DNA from: Ricordea florida
Taxonomy: Eukaryota; Cnidaria; Anthozoa; Corallimorpharia; Ricordeidae
Direction of reading: 5' to 3'
Length of the DNA stretch: 64,000 bases
Assembly (NCBI GenBank): GCA_949710005.1
Contig: OX453274.1
Coordinates: forward strand, 37,692,214 to 37,756,213
A program made the translations under genes and the position numbers. This document shows positions 44,641 through 54,167 of this stretch, one piece after another (within the stretch, counting starts at the first letter, position 1; every line of letters starts with the position of its first letter). The notes under the pieces are model-generated. The model was given only the letters and a program-made list of their open reading frames with translations, had not been told where the DNA came from and ran no database searches.

Positions 44641-45250
44641 GGCTACAGGCAGTCAGCAGCTCCGCAGACTGATTTTCATGAACATATGAAATTGTTGAAG
44701 ACTGAACATTGTTAAAATCTCATGCATGTTTTTTTCAGCATTGTGAAAAACAACTTTGGGTTGTGGTCATCTGATGTGATGTACAGAATAAATTGGTTGT
44801 GTTTTGCAAACTTGTGATGTTAATTAACTTAAGTCTTTGGGTAACTTATAAATTGTAAAATGCAATTCAACATTTTTTCAAAAACACTGTTTTTAAGGAG
44901 TGCAGCTCCACTATTCCATAATTTCTTTTATTTGTTTTTTATATACACTAGCTTACCGTAATTAATACACATTTACCAGGTTAAGCCACTCCTTTTTCTT
45001 CCTTTTCAAATAGATGGTAACAACTATAATTACAGTAAAATCTTAACATGAAATAAACAGAGATGAATGTCAGTTGAAACACTCACTTTTATTTTAAGTT
45101 TTGCAAAAGTGAATACGCAAAACACTGCAATCAAGACTGTAGGGATATAAACATTTAATGGAATCAAACAAAATCATATTATGCTATACATGCAGCATGT
45201 TCTAAGTATCAAAATTAAGCTCACAGCTAGGGATGCATGTTTCATCTCAA

Positions 45251-46538
45251 CTATACCCAACCAAGAATTACAAAAAAAAAATTCTGTTCCATGTCAACAG
45301 AATCTCTAACTTCTCTAATGAGGGAGTTTTGTAAGTTTACCAAGCCAGCACATAATTTCAAAACTTTTTCAGTGTAGCATCTCAAGTATGGTGGAATGAA
45401 GGTTAGAATCCTGAAATCTTTGATGCGTGCATTTGCCCTTTCCACATGAATTCTGCACCGTGCAATAGTCTTAGTTAGCTTAATTTCACTCTCGTTAAAT
45501 TTCCCATTATATAAAAATGGGGGAATATTAACAGACACACCATTTGGAACAATATCAGCTATCAAAAAGCCTTTGTCAGCAAGTATCAGATCCCCAGGTT
45601 TAAAGTGTTCTAGTACACCAGATTTTTCCACAATGGCTTTATCTGATGTTGAGCCTGGAAACAATTTACTAACATGGGTAATAACAGCATTTGGTGCAAC
45701 ACCAATAAGTGTCTTGAAGGAGTTCATTCCCCTGTATGTTAAGTAAGTCAATTTTTGGTCACTCATTAAACCAGGTGCTGCAATTTCTATATCAGTGCAG
45801 TCGATGACCATTTTGCAATGCCCAAACAGTGAAAAAGATTCTGGCATAGAGGTTCTGTTCTTCTCTTTGGATGGCACAGATTGTAAACAGTCTTCATATA
45901 GTAGCTTGTATAATACATGAACCAATGTAAGTATTATATTACTGATTGTTGCAGTGCTACAGTGAAAGAGCTCAGCCAAGTGCAGGTTTGTGTAGTTCTG
46001 TCGTAACTTCATAAGGGTTATAAAAACTTGATCTTCCAACAGGATCCTTTCAACCCTCCAGCCATAAAAATAGTTAATTTCTGCCGAGAACCGTCTGACA
46101 TAGTTCACAACAATTGAAAATATTTGCTTGTTTGGTAGTCCTGTTTCCATACATATTACTTCATCTCTTAAAGCCATTACCGAGTATATTTCTCTTTGAT
46201 ATTGTTCATTTGACTTCCTGTCCTGCAATTCCTTTCTCAAGTTTTCCAGTTCGTCTTCAAGAAGGACATTTTGCTTAGAGGCATTGCTGGTTTCACACTT
46301 TGAGGCTTCCCCACTTGATGAGTACGAATCGTTTAACTGCTTGATTATATCAGAAACCGGAACCGAGTTTTCTGAACTTGTCTTCTTCGTCTTAGCTCGC
46401 TTTGGCGTACGTGTTTCAGCATTTGGAAAGAGTTTATCGGCATTTCTTTTAAATATCTCAGGGCCGTTTACTTTCAGTCCTTCACGAAAATGGCAGCTAC
46501 AAACTCGAGAACTGCTTCCCGGACTTCGGTCTTCTCGT
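45251..46538 (-). CDS. THAP-DDE transposase, exon 2 (HTH and DDE_4 catalytic domain)
   Basis: On the minus strand an acceptor TTTTAATAG opens the exon, whose first base completes an Arg codon. It contains the end of the THAP finger (RVCSCHF, supplying Cys and His), a linker rich in Lys and Ser, and a short coiled stretch (LEDELENLRKELQDR). A helix-turn-helix of the HTH_Tnp_4 kind follows (LHLAELFHCSTATISNII). The DDE domain has VIDCTDIEI (first Asp), LADKGF (second Asp) and HVERANARIKDF (Glu). The stop is at 45251. Together with exon 1 the protein is 466 aa. It cuts and joins the transposon ends in the nucleus. Confidence 0.85.
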
Positions 46539-46722
46539 CTATTAAAAGCAGATTCATTTCAAACGAATATTGATACATATTAAAAACCGTTGTTTTAAAG
46601 AGTAACTGATGAGGGATATCGAAGATTAAGAACAATAAGAAGAATTCAAAGAGTCAGAGTTCAATTGTTCGAGTCGTCACGCCACTACCTAGCGCCGGTA
46701 TTTCTAGCGTGTTTTACCTTAC

Positions 46723-46835
46723 CTTAGGAGCTTTTTCCACCAATTGAACTCCACAGGATCCTTCGGAAACCTAAAAAATTTACATGTCTCCCTTTCTGAT
46801 TGATGATTACAATCTGGGGCAAAACATTGAACCAT
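46723..46835 (-). CDS. THAP-DDE transposase, exon 1 (start of THAP finger)
   Basis: The ATG at 46833-46835 opens MVQCFAPDCNH (the first two zinc-binding Cys), then FFRFPKDPVEFNWWKKLLR, the typical core of a THAP domain with the FxxFP motif and Trp. The exon ends CTAAG|GTAAGG with a phase-2 split codon that joins exactly to exon 2, which supplies the C-x-C-H end of the finger. It is too short to be found as an isolated ORF. The start lies about 50 bp inside the right TIR. Confidence 0.8.
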
Positions 46836-47118
46836 TTTCGACTTGTCCACGTTACGTTACCCAAAGAGAGACGCTATGTTGATCTCTTGTTTAGAACCAG
46901 CCAAAATGCTTCCATGGTAACGTGACGTCAGCGCTTCGGTACTCTATAACAGGGAGCAGCTCCTCTGTGTAGTCTTTTGTCACTCACTCTAATGACGGAC
47001 TAACGCTCCAAACCGCATCCACGTCTGTTATTCTACGCCGTAGAATACTACTATTACTAATACTACTACCGGGTAGTATTATACACTTAATGTATGGTCC
47101 CGAGGGAAGCAGTTACTT

Positions 47119-49166
47119 TTGTTTCCCGAGAGTCCTGATGTTTCCCTCGACTTCGTCTCGGGAAACATCAGGACTCGAGTAGTCATTCCAAAAGGCTTCC
47201 AGTCTAACTTTCACGCATCTGCCTTCTCGCCGTCCAACCGAGAGTACCTACAGGAAATTCAGTGTGTCCAAAATACTTTTTCACGCAAAATTATGAGAAT
47301 TACCGTTAAAGCTATGTGTAAAAAACGTGACGACCTCGACCAACAAATTATGCAATGCCGTTCCGAACTTTCCAAAATCTGCCCTACCATTTTAGCTCAA
47401 GCTATTCGCTCCAAAATTCAAGAACTTAATTCTAAACTCTTCAATTACCTGCACGTAATCAAGACCCAAAAACTTCAAAATTTATTAGGGCCCAAAGTCA
47501 CCAATAGCCTACCACTCGAAAACAACAACACTGTAGTTACCATTCCAACAGATTTACCACTTTCCGATCCCGAAAAGTCTGTTCTCAGCAAAGGTTTAAA
47601 TTTTGTTCCCATAACTAAACGAACCGATGAATTCGCAATCAAACAAGATGTCGAAAAATTCCTTCGCCGCGTCCAATTGAAAGATTTTTTCCATAACAAA
47701 GAGAACAATTCTCACACCTCAGAAAAAGACATTTTTGAAACAATTAACATTCGAAAATCTAAATGGACTCCCCCAGAGGGCCAATTCACTTCTGTAGACT
47801 TCTTCGTCCAAAAATGCCGTTATGATGTTCAACAACTAAAATTCAATCGTAACACTAAATGTTCCAACCTTTCCACTGAAGAATGGGCGGCCCTAAAAAA
47901 TCTTAGCAAGCGGAAAGATGTTGTCGTTAAACCTGCCGACAAAGGCTGTGCGGTAGTCGTTTGGCGGTCCGACCTTTACCAACAAGAAGCTTTTCGGCAA
48001 CTTTCCGACAAATCTTTTTATGCCAAAGTAGACCGTGAAAGACCTCACCTTAACCAACTAAAAACTCGTCAAGGAAACTATTCAAGATCTCATTTCAAAA
48101 CAAGATTTACCTGTCACGGCTAAGAATCTTATCATCACTACTCCTAGAACTTCACGAATCTACTTCAAACCTAAAATCCACAAACCGAACAATCCCGGCC
48201 GACCCATTATTTCTGCACGCAGTTGCCCAACCGAACTTATCTCCAGCTATTTAGACAAAATCATGGTACCCATTGTCAAATCTTTACCATCCTACATTAA
48301 AGACACCAACCACGCACTAAAAATCTTCCGCGACTTCAACTTCTCCGGCGAAAACAAGCTTATTTTCACTATGGACATCTCACTGTCATACCGAACAACG
48401 AAGGACTTCTAGCACTCAAATTTTATTTCGATCAGCGCTCTACAAAAGAGCCTAGCTCAGAAACATTACTTTGCCTAGCCGAACTACTTTTGGAGCAATT
48501 ACAGAATGCAGGGCCATTTTTGAAGCGATATAATTCAGTGGCTCGGCGGCTCGTCAGTCGTTTTCAAGGATAAAAGAACGAGTAAGATATATGTTTAAGT
48601 GGCTCGACGGCTCGATGGCTCGTCAGTCGTTTTCAAGATATATATTTAAGTGGCTCGGCGGCTCGACGGCACGTCAGTGGAGCGGAATGTTTGAAAAATG
48701 GGTAAGGTATAAAATTCAGCTCGGCGGCTCGTCAGTCGTTTTCAAGGATAAAAGAACGAGTAAGATATATATTTAAGTGGCTCGACGGCTCGGTGGCTCT
48801 TCAGTCGTTTTCAAGATATATATTTAAGTGGCTCGACGGCTCGATGGCTCGTCAGTGGAGCGGAGTGTTTAAAATATGGGTAAGGTATAAAATTCAGTGG
48901 CTCGGCGGCTCGACGGCTCGTCAGTGACTGACGAGCCGCCGAGCCACCTCAATTAGTATAGCTAGAAAAGTGGCCCTGTATTCTGTAGTTTAGCCCTACT
49001 TTTAACACTCAACTGTTTCTCATTCTCCAACAACTACTACCAACAAATCAATGGCGTCGCTATGGGCACTAAAATGGGACCTAGCTATGCCAATCTCTTC
49101 GTAGGCTACATTGAAAACCAATTTTTCAGCCAATACAACGGACCTAAACCTAAACTATATCGCCCT
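47119..49166 (+). pseudogene. Penelope-like reverse transcriptase, N-terminal and palm region, broken
   Basis: The first part (to about 48060) is open and has the family block KDVVVKPADKGCAVVVW. The reading then shifts frame near 48070. It continues through RIYFKPKIHKP and RPIISARSCPTE, and loses bases at the TMDIS...VIPNN block near 48380, where the strand before the first catalytic Asp region is damaged. It is cut by a transposon at 48502. After that insertion it resumes at about 48995 with INGVAMGTKMGPSYANLFVG and stops at the second insertion at 49167. Confidence 0.8.
48502..48985. mobile_element. Nested DNA element with internal CTCGGCGGCTCG repeats
   Basis: The termini CAGAATGCAGGGCC and, inverted, GGCCCTGTATTCTG match at 13 of 14 positions and are flanked by TA (48500-48501 and 48986-48987). 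The interior is an irregular tandem of GTGGCTCGGCGGCTCGTCAG and TCGTTTTCAAGATATATATT units, and ends in a perfect GACGAGCCGCCGAGCCAC foldback near 48930. It splits the Penelope RT. Confidence 0.65.
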
Positions 49167-49827
49167 GGTATCCGGTCGATTAGCCCCCAAGTCGATTAGC
49201 CCCCAGTCGATTAGCCCCCACTAAGTCGATTAGCCCCCAAGTAAAAGTCGACCAGCCCCAAACGAAAATCTGTTTTCAACTTACTAGATTACTCTTCTTT
49301 GGGTTTCTCGTTGTTTTACTAATGCTTGGAATTGAAGTCAATAACTTTAAGATCGTTTGTTCGTTCGTTCGTTCGTCCGTTAAGGGTGACCGGATTTACT
49401 TTTAAAATCTTTACTTTGCGTTTAAAAACTTCATGACTTTTGCTTGGTTTATGATCTTTAGAACGAGATTTAGTTCTGAATGTTTATGAAGTAAAGAACA
49501 TTTACAAGATACAGTTCTAATAGATCAGATCAACTGATTTTACTCGATCGTAACAGGCTACAATTTCATCAACATCAAAAAAGTTTGGTTCGTGGACCAT
49601 CGCAGGTTTGTTAGAATGCCGATGTCAGCGTCACGAGTAGATAACTTAGATCGCAAGTTATAATCCAAGCATTAGTAAAACAACAAGAAACCCAAAAAAG
49701 AGTAATCTAGTAAGTTGAAAACAGATTTTCGTTTGGGGCTGGTCGACTTTTACTTGGGGGCTAATCGACTTGGTGGGGGCTAATCGACTGGGGGCTAATC
49801 GACTTGGGGGCTAATCGACCTACAACC
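49167..49827. mobile_element. Foldback hAT-type MITE, 661 bp, 8-bp duplication
   Basis: ATCGCCCT is duplicated exactly on both sides (49159-49166 and 49828-49835). The arms are about 170 bp long and nearly perfect inverses. They begin with several GTCGATTAGCCCCC units and continue through AACGAAAATCTGTTTTCAAC and GTAAAACAACAAGAAACCC. An 8-bp duplication is typical of hAT elements. It sits just before the RT catalytic YIDD codons of the Penelope element. Confidence 0.85.
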
Positions 49828-50896
49828 ATCGCCCTACATCGACGACTGCGTTGGCGCAACTTCATCCACCAGGGAAGAACTTGAGCATTTCATTAATTCT
49901 GTCAATTCGTTCCACCCAGCATTGAAATATACTTGGCAAATTTCAGAAACCTCACTAGCTTTTCTCGATATCAACGTTTCAATCCACAACAAGGGCCTAT
50001 CAACTAGTGTGTACTACAAACCCACAGACTCCCACAGTTATTTGTTGCACTCGTCTTCTCACCCCACTCATGTTAAAAATTCTATTCCATATTCTCAATT
50101 CCTCAGACTTCGACGTTTATGTAGTGATGAGTTGGACTTCTCCAGCAAATCAGAAGAAATGCTTCAGTTCTTCAAGAACCGTGGCTACCCTGACTCAGTT
50201 GTGAAGACATCTCAACAACGCGCTCAAACAACTGACCAACACTCAGCACCACAAACGTCACAAAAGAAAGAGAACCAGAGAATACCGTTCACACTCACTC
50301 TTCACCCACTCAACCTACCTGTCAAGAACATCATTCTGAAGAACTTCAAGCTACTTCAGAATGACAACGAAACAGGCAGCATCTTCTCACTACCACCACT
50401 CATCTCATTCAAACGTAACAAAAACGTAAGCGATTTTTTAGTTAGAAGTACAATAAAATCAGACGAATCACCCGGCACTTTCAACTGCACACGCAAAAGG
50501 TGCAAACCTTGCCCTTTCGTCCACAACACAAACAAAATAGCAGGACCTAAACGATCGTTTCAAATCACCGACCGTTTCACATGCACTTCCGCCAATGTTA
50601 TCTATTGCATAAAATGCACCTTATGCAAGAAAATATACATCGGCGAGACCAGAACAAGATTAGGTGACCGTTTCCGCGAACATCTGCGTGACGTCGAACG
50701 AAAGGACAAAGATGCATCGAAACCTGTAGCGCGACACTTTAATCTACCTAACCACTCAACTCACAACATGGCGGTATGTGGCCTTTCCGTGCATCAGGGC
50801 AACACGGAAAGCCGTAAAAACCTAGAACAGAAGTTTATCCTCCAACTCGGTTCTCTTAATCCCCACGGTATCAACGAACGTTTCTCATTCATTTAA
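49828..50896 (+). pseudogene. Penelope-like RT C-terminus and GIY-YIG endonuclease
   Basis: From the insertion border the frame is open to a stop at 50894-50896. It starts with the RT catalytic YIDD (SPYIDDCVG at about 49839). It continues through the thumb region (FLDINVSIHNKGLSTSVYYKPTD), a Cys-rich finger (CTRKRCKPCPF) and a GIY-YIG nuclease (VIYCIKC, KKIYIGETRTRLGDRFREH). The closing LGSLNPHGINERFSFI is typical of the family. The part itself is undamaged, but it is cut off from the RT start by the nested elements. Confidence 0.85.
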
Positions 50897-51006
50897 TCAT
50901 TCATCTAATTTATTCACTTCCATTCACACAATGCTATGGTTCCACCAATAGCATGGCTCCAAACTTCTCTATATAAATTGAACGTAACCCACAATCCTCT
51001 CATTCG

Positions 51007-51042
51007 CTCCGACGAAGGGCTAACGCTCGAAACGTTAGCGCC
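51007..51042 (+). ncRNA. Degenerate hammerhead ribozyme at the Penelope end
   Basis: CCGACGA stands where the core CUGANGA is expected (U4 to C). It is followed by a four-pair stem GGGC-TAAC-GCTC, core GAAA and a short ACG-TTA-GCG-like arm. The U4 change should abolish cleavage. The related copy at 46989-47015 is more decayed. The motif marks the terminal repeat of the element. Confidence 0.5.
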
Positions 51043-51140
51043 TCCCTTTTACCTTACGGTGGTATAACTTACTTAATCAACTCGTTTGATTTAGCCAATT
51101 TCTTGAGTTTCCCGAGGGACCATACATTAAGTGCTTTGTT

Positions 51141-52215
51141 ATATATTTAGACTTTCCCTTAGCAAAAACAAGCAAACAAAGACGGTACAACTGGCGCGCG
51201 GGCAACAACTGCGCAATTGTTTCCCGGTCGGGATACATTTAAATTTGTTCAAGGGCAAGTGACCAAGAATCAACCAATCACAGTGCTCGTTTTGTTGAGT
51301 GAAAGTCTAGGTATATAACAATACCTACTTAATCAATATACCTAAATACTAATTTCCCACCAACGCAACGCCAGTCTCTGTAGAAACTAACCCCATTATG
51401 CATTTTTGAAAAGTAATAAAAATATGAGCAAACCGGCAACATTTTAAATTTGTTTTTAAGTGGACACTTGGAATAAAGCCTTTCTCGCTAGACTGTTTTG
51501 TGCAAATTATATTCGGGTAAACAAGTCTCCTTATCAGCAAACGAAGTTCAGCTTCCTACCTCATATCAATGTAAAGAATTTGATCTTGTATCAAAACATG
51601 TCTCTATGTGATCAGTTTCTTGATGCACCGGCCTACGTCGCGCAGTTGCTTTCATATGATAAAACTATCCTTTTGTGGGAATATTAGATTACCATGGTCA
51701 ACGTCTCATTAGGTTGATTTTTGCAATAAACGCAGTGGGGACGAACCCAAAAGAATTCCTGCGAACTGAAGCGAAGCCGACGAAAGTAGCTGGGCAAAAA
51801 ATATTATATACTGAGCTAGTATCAAAATACTCCCAAGCTAAACAACCACATATTAAGACGTTTTTTCAAAAAAACAAAATTATCATAAATCGCAACCCTA
51901 AGTTAGTTATTTTCTGTCGCTGCATACTCAGTATTGAAGAATCCCGAGTAAAGTCCAACTTCCCTCTTGGTAAAACAAAAGCAGCGCTTACAGGACGAAA
52001 CTGGGACATTGCCCCGATTGGCTAGGCAGAATTGTACAGGCTACACAAAGGGTGAAACTGAGAGTTTACCATGAGCGGAGATTTAGTGCCACAAATCACT
52101 CGTAAAATCTTCATTAAGCGTTTGCCCTAGCACTGGCAATAAGCCATGGCACTTGGAACAGAGTTGGGGTTTAACTGAGTTACGACTCTAAACGGGAGAA
52201 AATCGTGCGCGATTA
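51141..52215. other. Intergenic, no gene recognised
   Basis: Only short random open frames lie between the Penelope element and the LINE tail remnant. No domain is recognisable. Confidence 0.35.
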
Positions 52216-52218
52216 TTT

Positions 52219-52332
52219 AATAATGAACTTTATTTGAGTGTCAACTGTATGATTTCATTTCATTTCATTTGTGCTTTACAGTGTCCCCAATTAGTGCGTC
52301 AGTGCTTAATACAGTTGACACTCAAATAAAGT

Positions 52333-52376
<44 letters not shown>
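52219..52376 (+). repeat. LINE 3'-end remnant with ATT tail and inverted copy of its own terminus
   Basis: GTGTCCCCAATTAG...GACACTCAAATAAAG and a run of ATT form the 3' terminus of a CR1-like LINE. The terminal 31 bases (52310-52340) are repeated exactly in inverse at 52219-52249, about 60 bp upstream. A related tail lies at 56085-56155, and the intact LINE at 26.65 kb shares the GTCCCCAATTAG and AATAAAG words. Confidence 0.75.
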
Positions 52377-52562
52377 TAAGTAATTCAATGCGACATTGCC
52401 GCCGCGTACATAGCAAGGTTTACTATCGGTTAGAGTTGGGCACTGCATTGTACGAGTCTATATAGATCTTGGAGCTAAAGAGCTGACAGAGGCAATAAGT
52501 ACGTGGGTGACTAAGGTTTGAACATGACATGCATATTGCTTCTTCAAGTAAACTGTCACCTT

Positions 52563-52967
52563 TTACATGGAGGCGAGGCAGTCCTTGCTTATTTTCTCCA
52601 CCTTTTCCTCTACTTTCTTCATGGTAATTGAATTTCTATCCAGCCAACACGTTTTCATCAACTCATAGCAGCCCTCCATTGCATTCAGAGGTTTCTCTGG
52701 GAAGATGTTCATCTCTACTGCTTCGTGCATTTCCTCACGGGTATTTCGCTCTTTATAGCATTCAGGCCGTTTTGTTCCGCTTCCCTCACACAGAACCCAG
52801 AGCAGCATGCCGAATGCGTAAATATCATAGGCAGTGGAACTTAACACCCCTGTACCGTGGAACTGGTACATCTCGAGTGAAATGTGGAACGGTTCGCCCA
52901 AGGTGGTTACCTCGAAGGGATTCTCTGGTTTTGCCATGTTGATCTTGGCCGTACCGTCATGCATGAG
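52563..52967 (-). CDS. DSTYK-like: DSTYK-like copy E, last exon (pseudokinase C-lobe)
   Basis: On the minus strand acceptor AACTTGCAG opens LMHDGTAKINMAKPE and 135 codons run to a TAA. The DFG triplet is replaced by NMA, and the APE motif by a degenerate SLEM. The family helix (DIYAFGMLLWVLCEGSG) is kept, and the C-terminal CYELMKTCWLDR segment matches CWQLMEKCW in copy C but lacks the subdomain XI Arg pattern. The protein cannot bind metal in the usual way and should be a pseudokinase. Confidence 0.8.
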   Translation of the reverse strand, partial: LMHDGTAKINMAKPENPFEVTTLGEPFHISLEMYQFHGTGVLSSTAYDIYAFGMLLWVLCEGSGTKRPECYKERNTREEMHEAVEMNIFPEKPLNAMEGCYELMKTCWLDRNSITMKKVEEKVEKISKDCLASM

Positions 52968-53374
52968 CTGCAAGTTAACAGTTAAATATCATGTAGTAAT
53001 TTGAACGTGTGCCGAGAAATGCATCATGTTGACAAGCGGAATGTATTGCAAAATCCAAGGATTGCACAACAAATTAAAACTGCTCAAATACTGTGAAATA
53101 CGTATTTTTGTTTCTAGCAATATCTTGACTGTCAGGCAAAAGAGGAAGTAAGGAATCGTCTTACTGGGCTGCCACGCGCCGTAAAGGCCAAAGAAGGTGT
53201 GCAGAAAAATCGTTTTTCATTTTCTTCCAAAAGGATTGGTAAGTTGATAAATAGGGCTCGCATTACCAGAATTAGGTGGAAAATAGGGCAGACTGATAAA
53301 CTAATAAAACAACTCCTTCAACATCAGCTTAACTCAATATATTGTCGTTTTGTATCTCTTTTCAAATCACTTAC
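52968..53374. other. Intron 3 of copy E
   Basis: The intron has a GTAAGT donor and CAG acceptor on the minus strand. Nothing else is seen. Confidence 0.6.
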
Positions 53375-53618
53375 TAAGATATTTTCAGGCTTGAGGTCTT
53401 CGTAGACATACTCAGCCTCGTGAATCGCTTTTAATCCCTTGGCGATATCAAGTGCAATATTCATTCTCAGCAGCAAAGGCAGACCACTGTGTAGTGCAGT
53501 AAGCAAGCCTCGCTGTGCCTTCTCCATGACAAGGTATAGTACATCTGGCTCAGGCTGAACCCAGCCCAGCAACCTCAGCAGATTTGGGTGGGCGCCTTCA
53601 AGTTTTTGGCTAATGTCC
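53375..53618 (-). CDS. DSTYK-like: DSTYK-like copy E, exon 3 (degenerate catalytic loop)
   Basis: 244 bases on the minus strand run between acceptor TTGTCACAG and donor TTA|GTAAGT, with the cluster's conserved phases. The exon reads HPNLLRLLGWVQPEPDVLYLVMEKA, a normal kinase hinge, and a catalytic loop YEDLKPEN. His and Arg of HRD are lost while Asp and Asn remain. The hinge is closer to generic receptor-like kinases than in B and C. Confidence 0.85.
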
Positions 53619-54167
53619 CTGTGACAAGGGTATCACCAGTCAATATATGAATTTTCATGCAAGGAGCGAGTGCACAAGACAAAACAAAACATTGCGGTTA
53701 TTTTGGAATGCACTCTAACTTAACAGGCACCTTGCCTCAGTTCCAGGCTATGAAGAGGATCAATTCGATTCTTAACGGCTACGCGTCTGAGAGGACAGTC
53801 AGCAGCACCGTAAGTGCGTTCTGTACAGCAGATTACGAACCGAACGCCAAACTACATGTGGTGTGACAAACATTTGTTCAACTAGTTTTTTGACCATCCA
53901 CTACAAATTGTAAGTTATATAAATCCTTTTTCTAAAAGGGAGAGTCTTCAGCCGTTATAGTTGTACCAAGAGTAGCACTGTTCAGGATAAGGTGTTTGTA
54001 TTCAGTTACTTTTCAACCCGGGATTTGCCCTAACGGTTTTTAACCCCCCAGCCCAGATCATAAAAAAGCTGTGGCACCATTTTACACCATGCCCCTTTGA
54101 TATCATGATCGTTCACGCCACAAGAAAATAAAGACGCTTGTTTTATATTATGATATGCGCTACTTAC
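53619..54167. other. Intron 2 of copy E
   Basis: Canonical borders on the minus strand. No element is recognised in it. Confidence 0.55.

Larger units (their letters stand above)
43256..46944. mobile_element. Autonomous ISL2EU-like DNA transposon, 3.7 kb
   Basis: The TIRs are about 60 bp. GAGTACCGAAG, GTCACGTTACCATGG and TGGTTCTAAACAA are shared by both ends in inverse orientation, with TA duplicated outside (43254-43255 and 46945-46946). Inside are two convergent genes with intact frames: a SWIM/YqaJ nuclease (+) and a THAP-DDE transposase (-). This pairing of a transposase with a YqaJ-type exonuclease and a 2-bp duplication is the hallmark of the ISL2EU superfamily as I know it. The open frames, clear splice sites and matching TIRs suggest a recent, possibly active copy. 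It sits between copies D and E. Confidence 0.75.
46960..51140 (+). mobile_element. Penelope-like element, inactivated by nested insertions
   Basis: The body reads left to right: N-terminal region, reverse transcriptase, then a C-terminal GIY-YIG endonuclease. Two unrelated transposons (48502-48985 and 49167-49827) interrupt the RT. Hammerhead-like ends lie in direct orientation at 46989-47015 and 51007-51042 (shared CTAACGCTC), fitting the pseudo-LTR arrangement of these elements. An inverted 23-bp repeat (47084-47107 and 51111-51133, with CACTTAATGTATGGTCCC) also bounds the block. It is dead as a mobile element. Confidence 0.8.
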
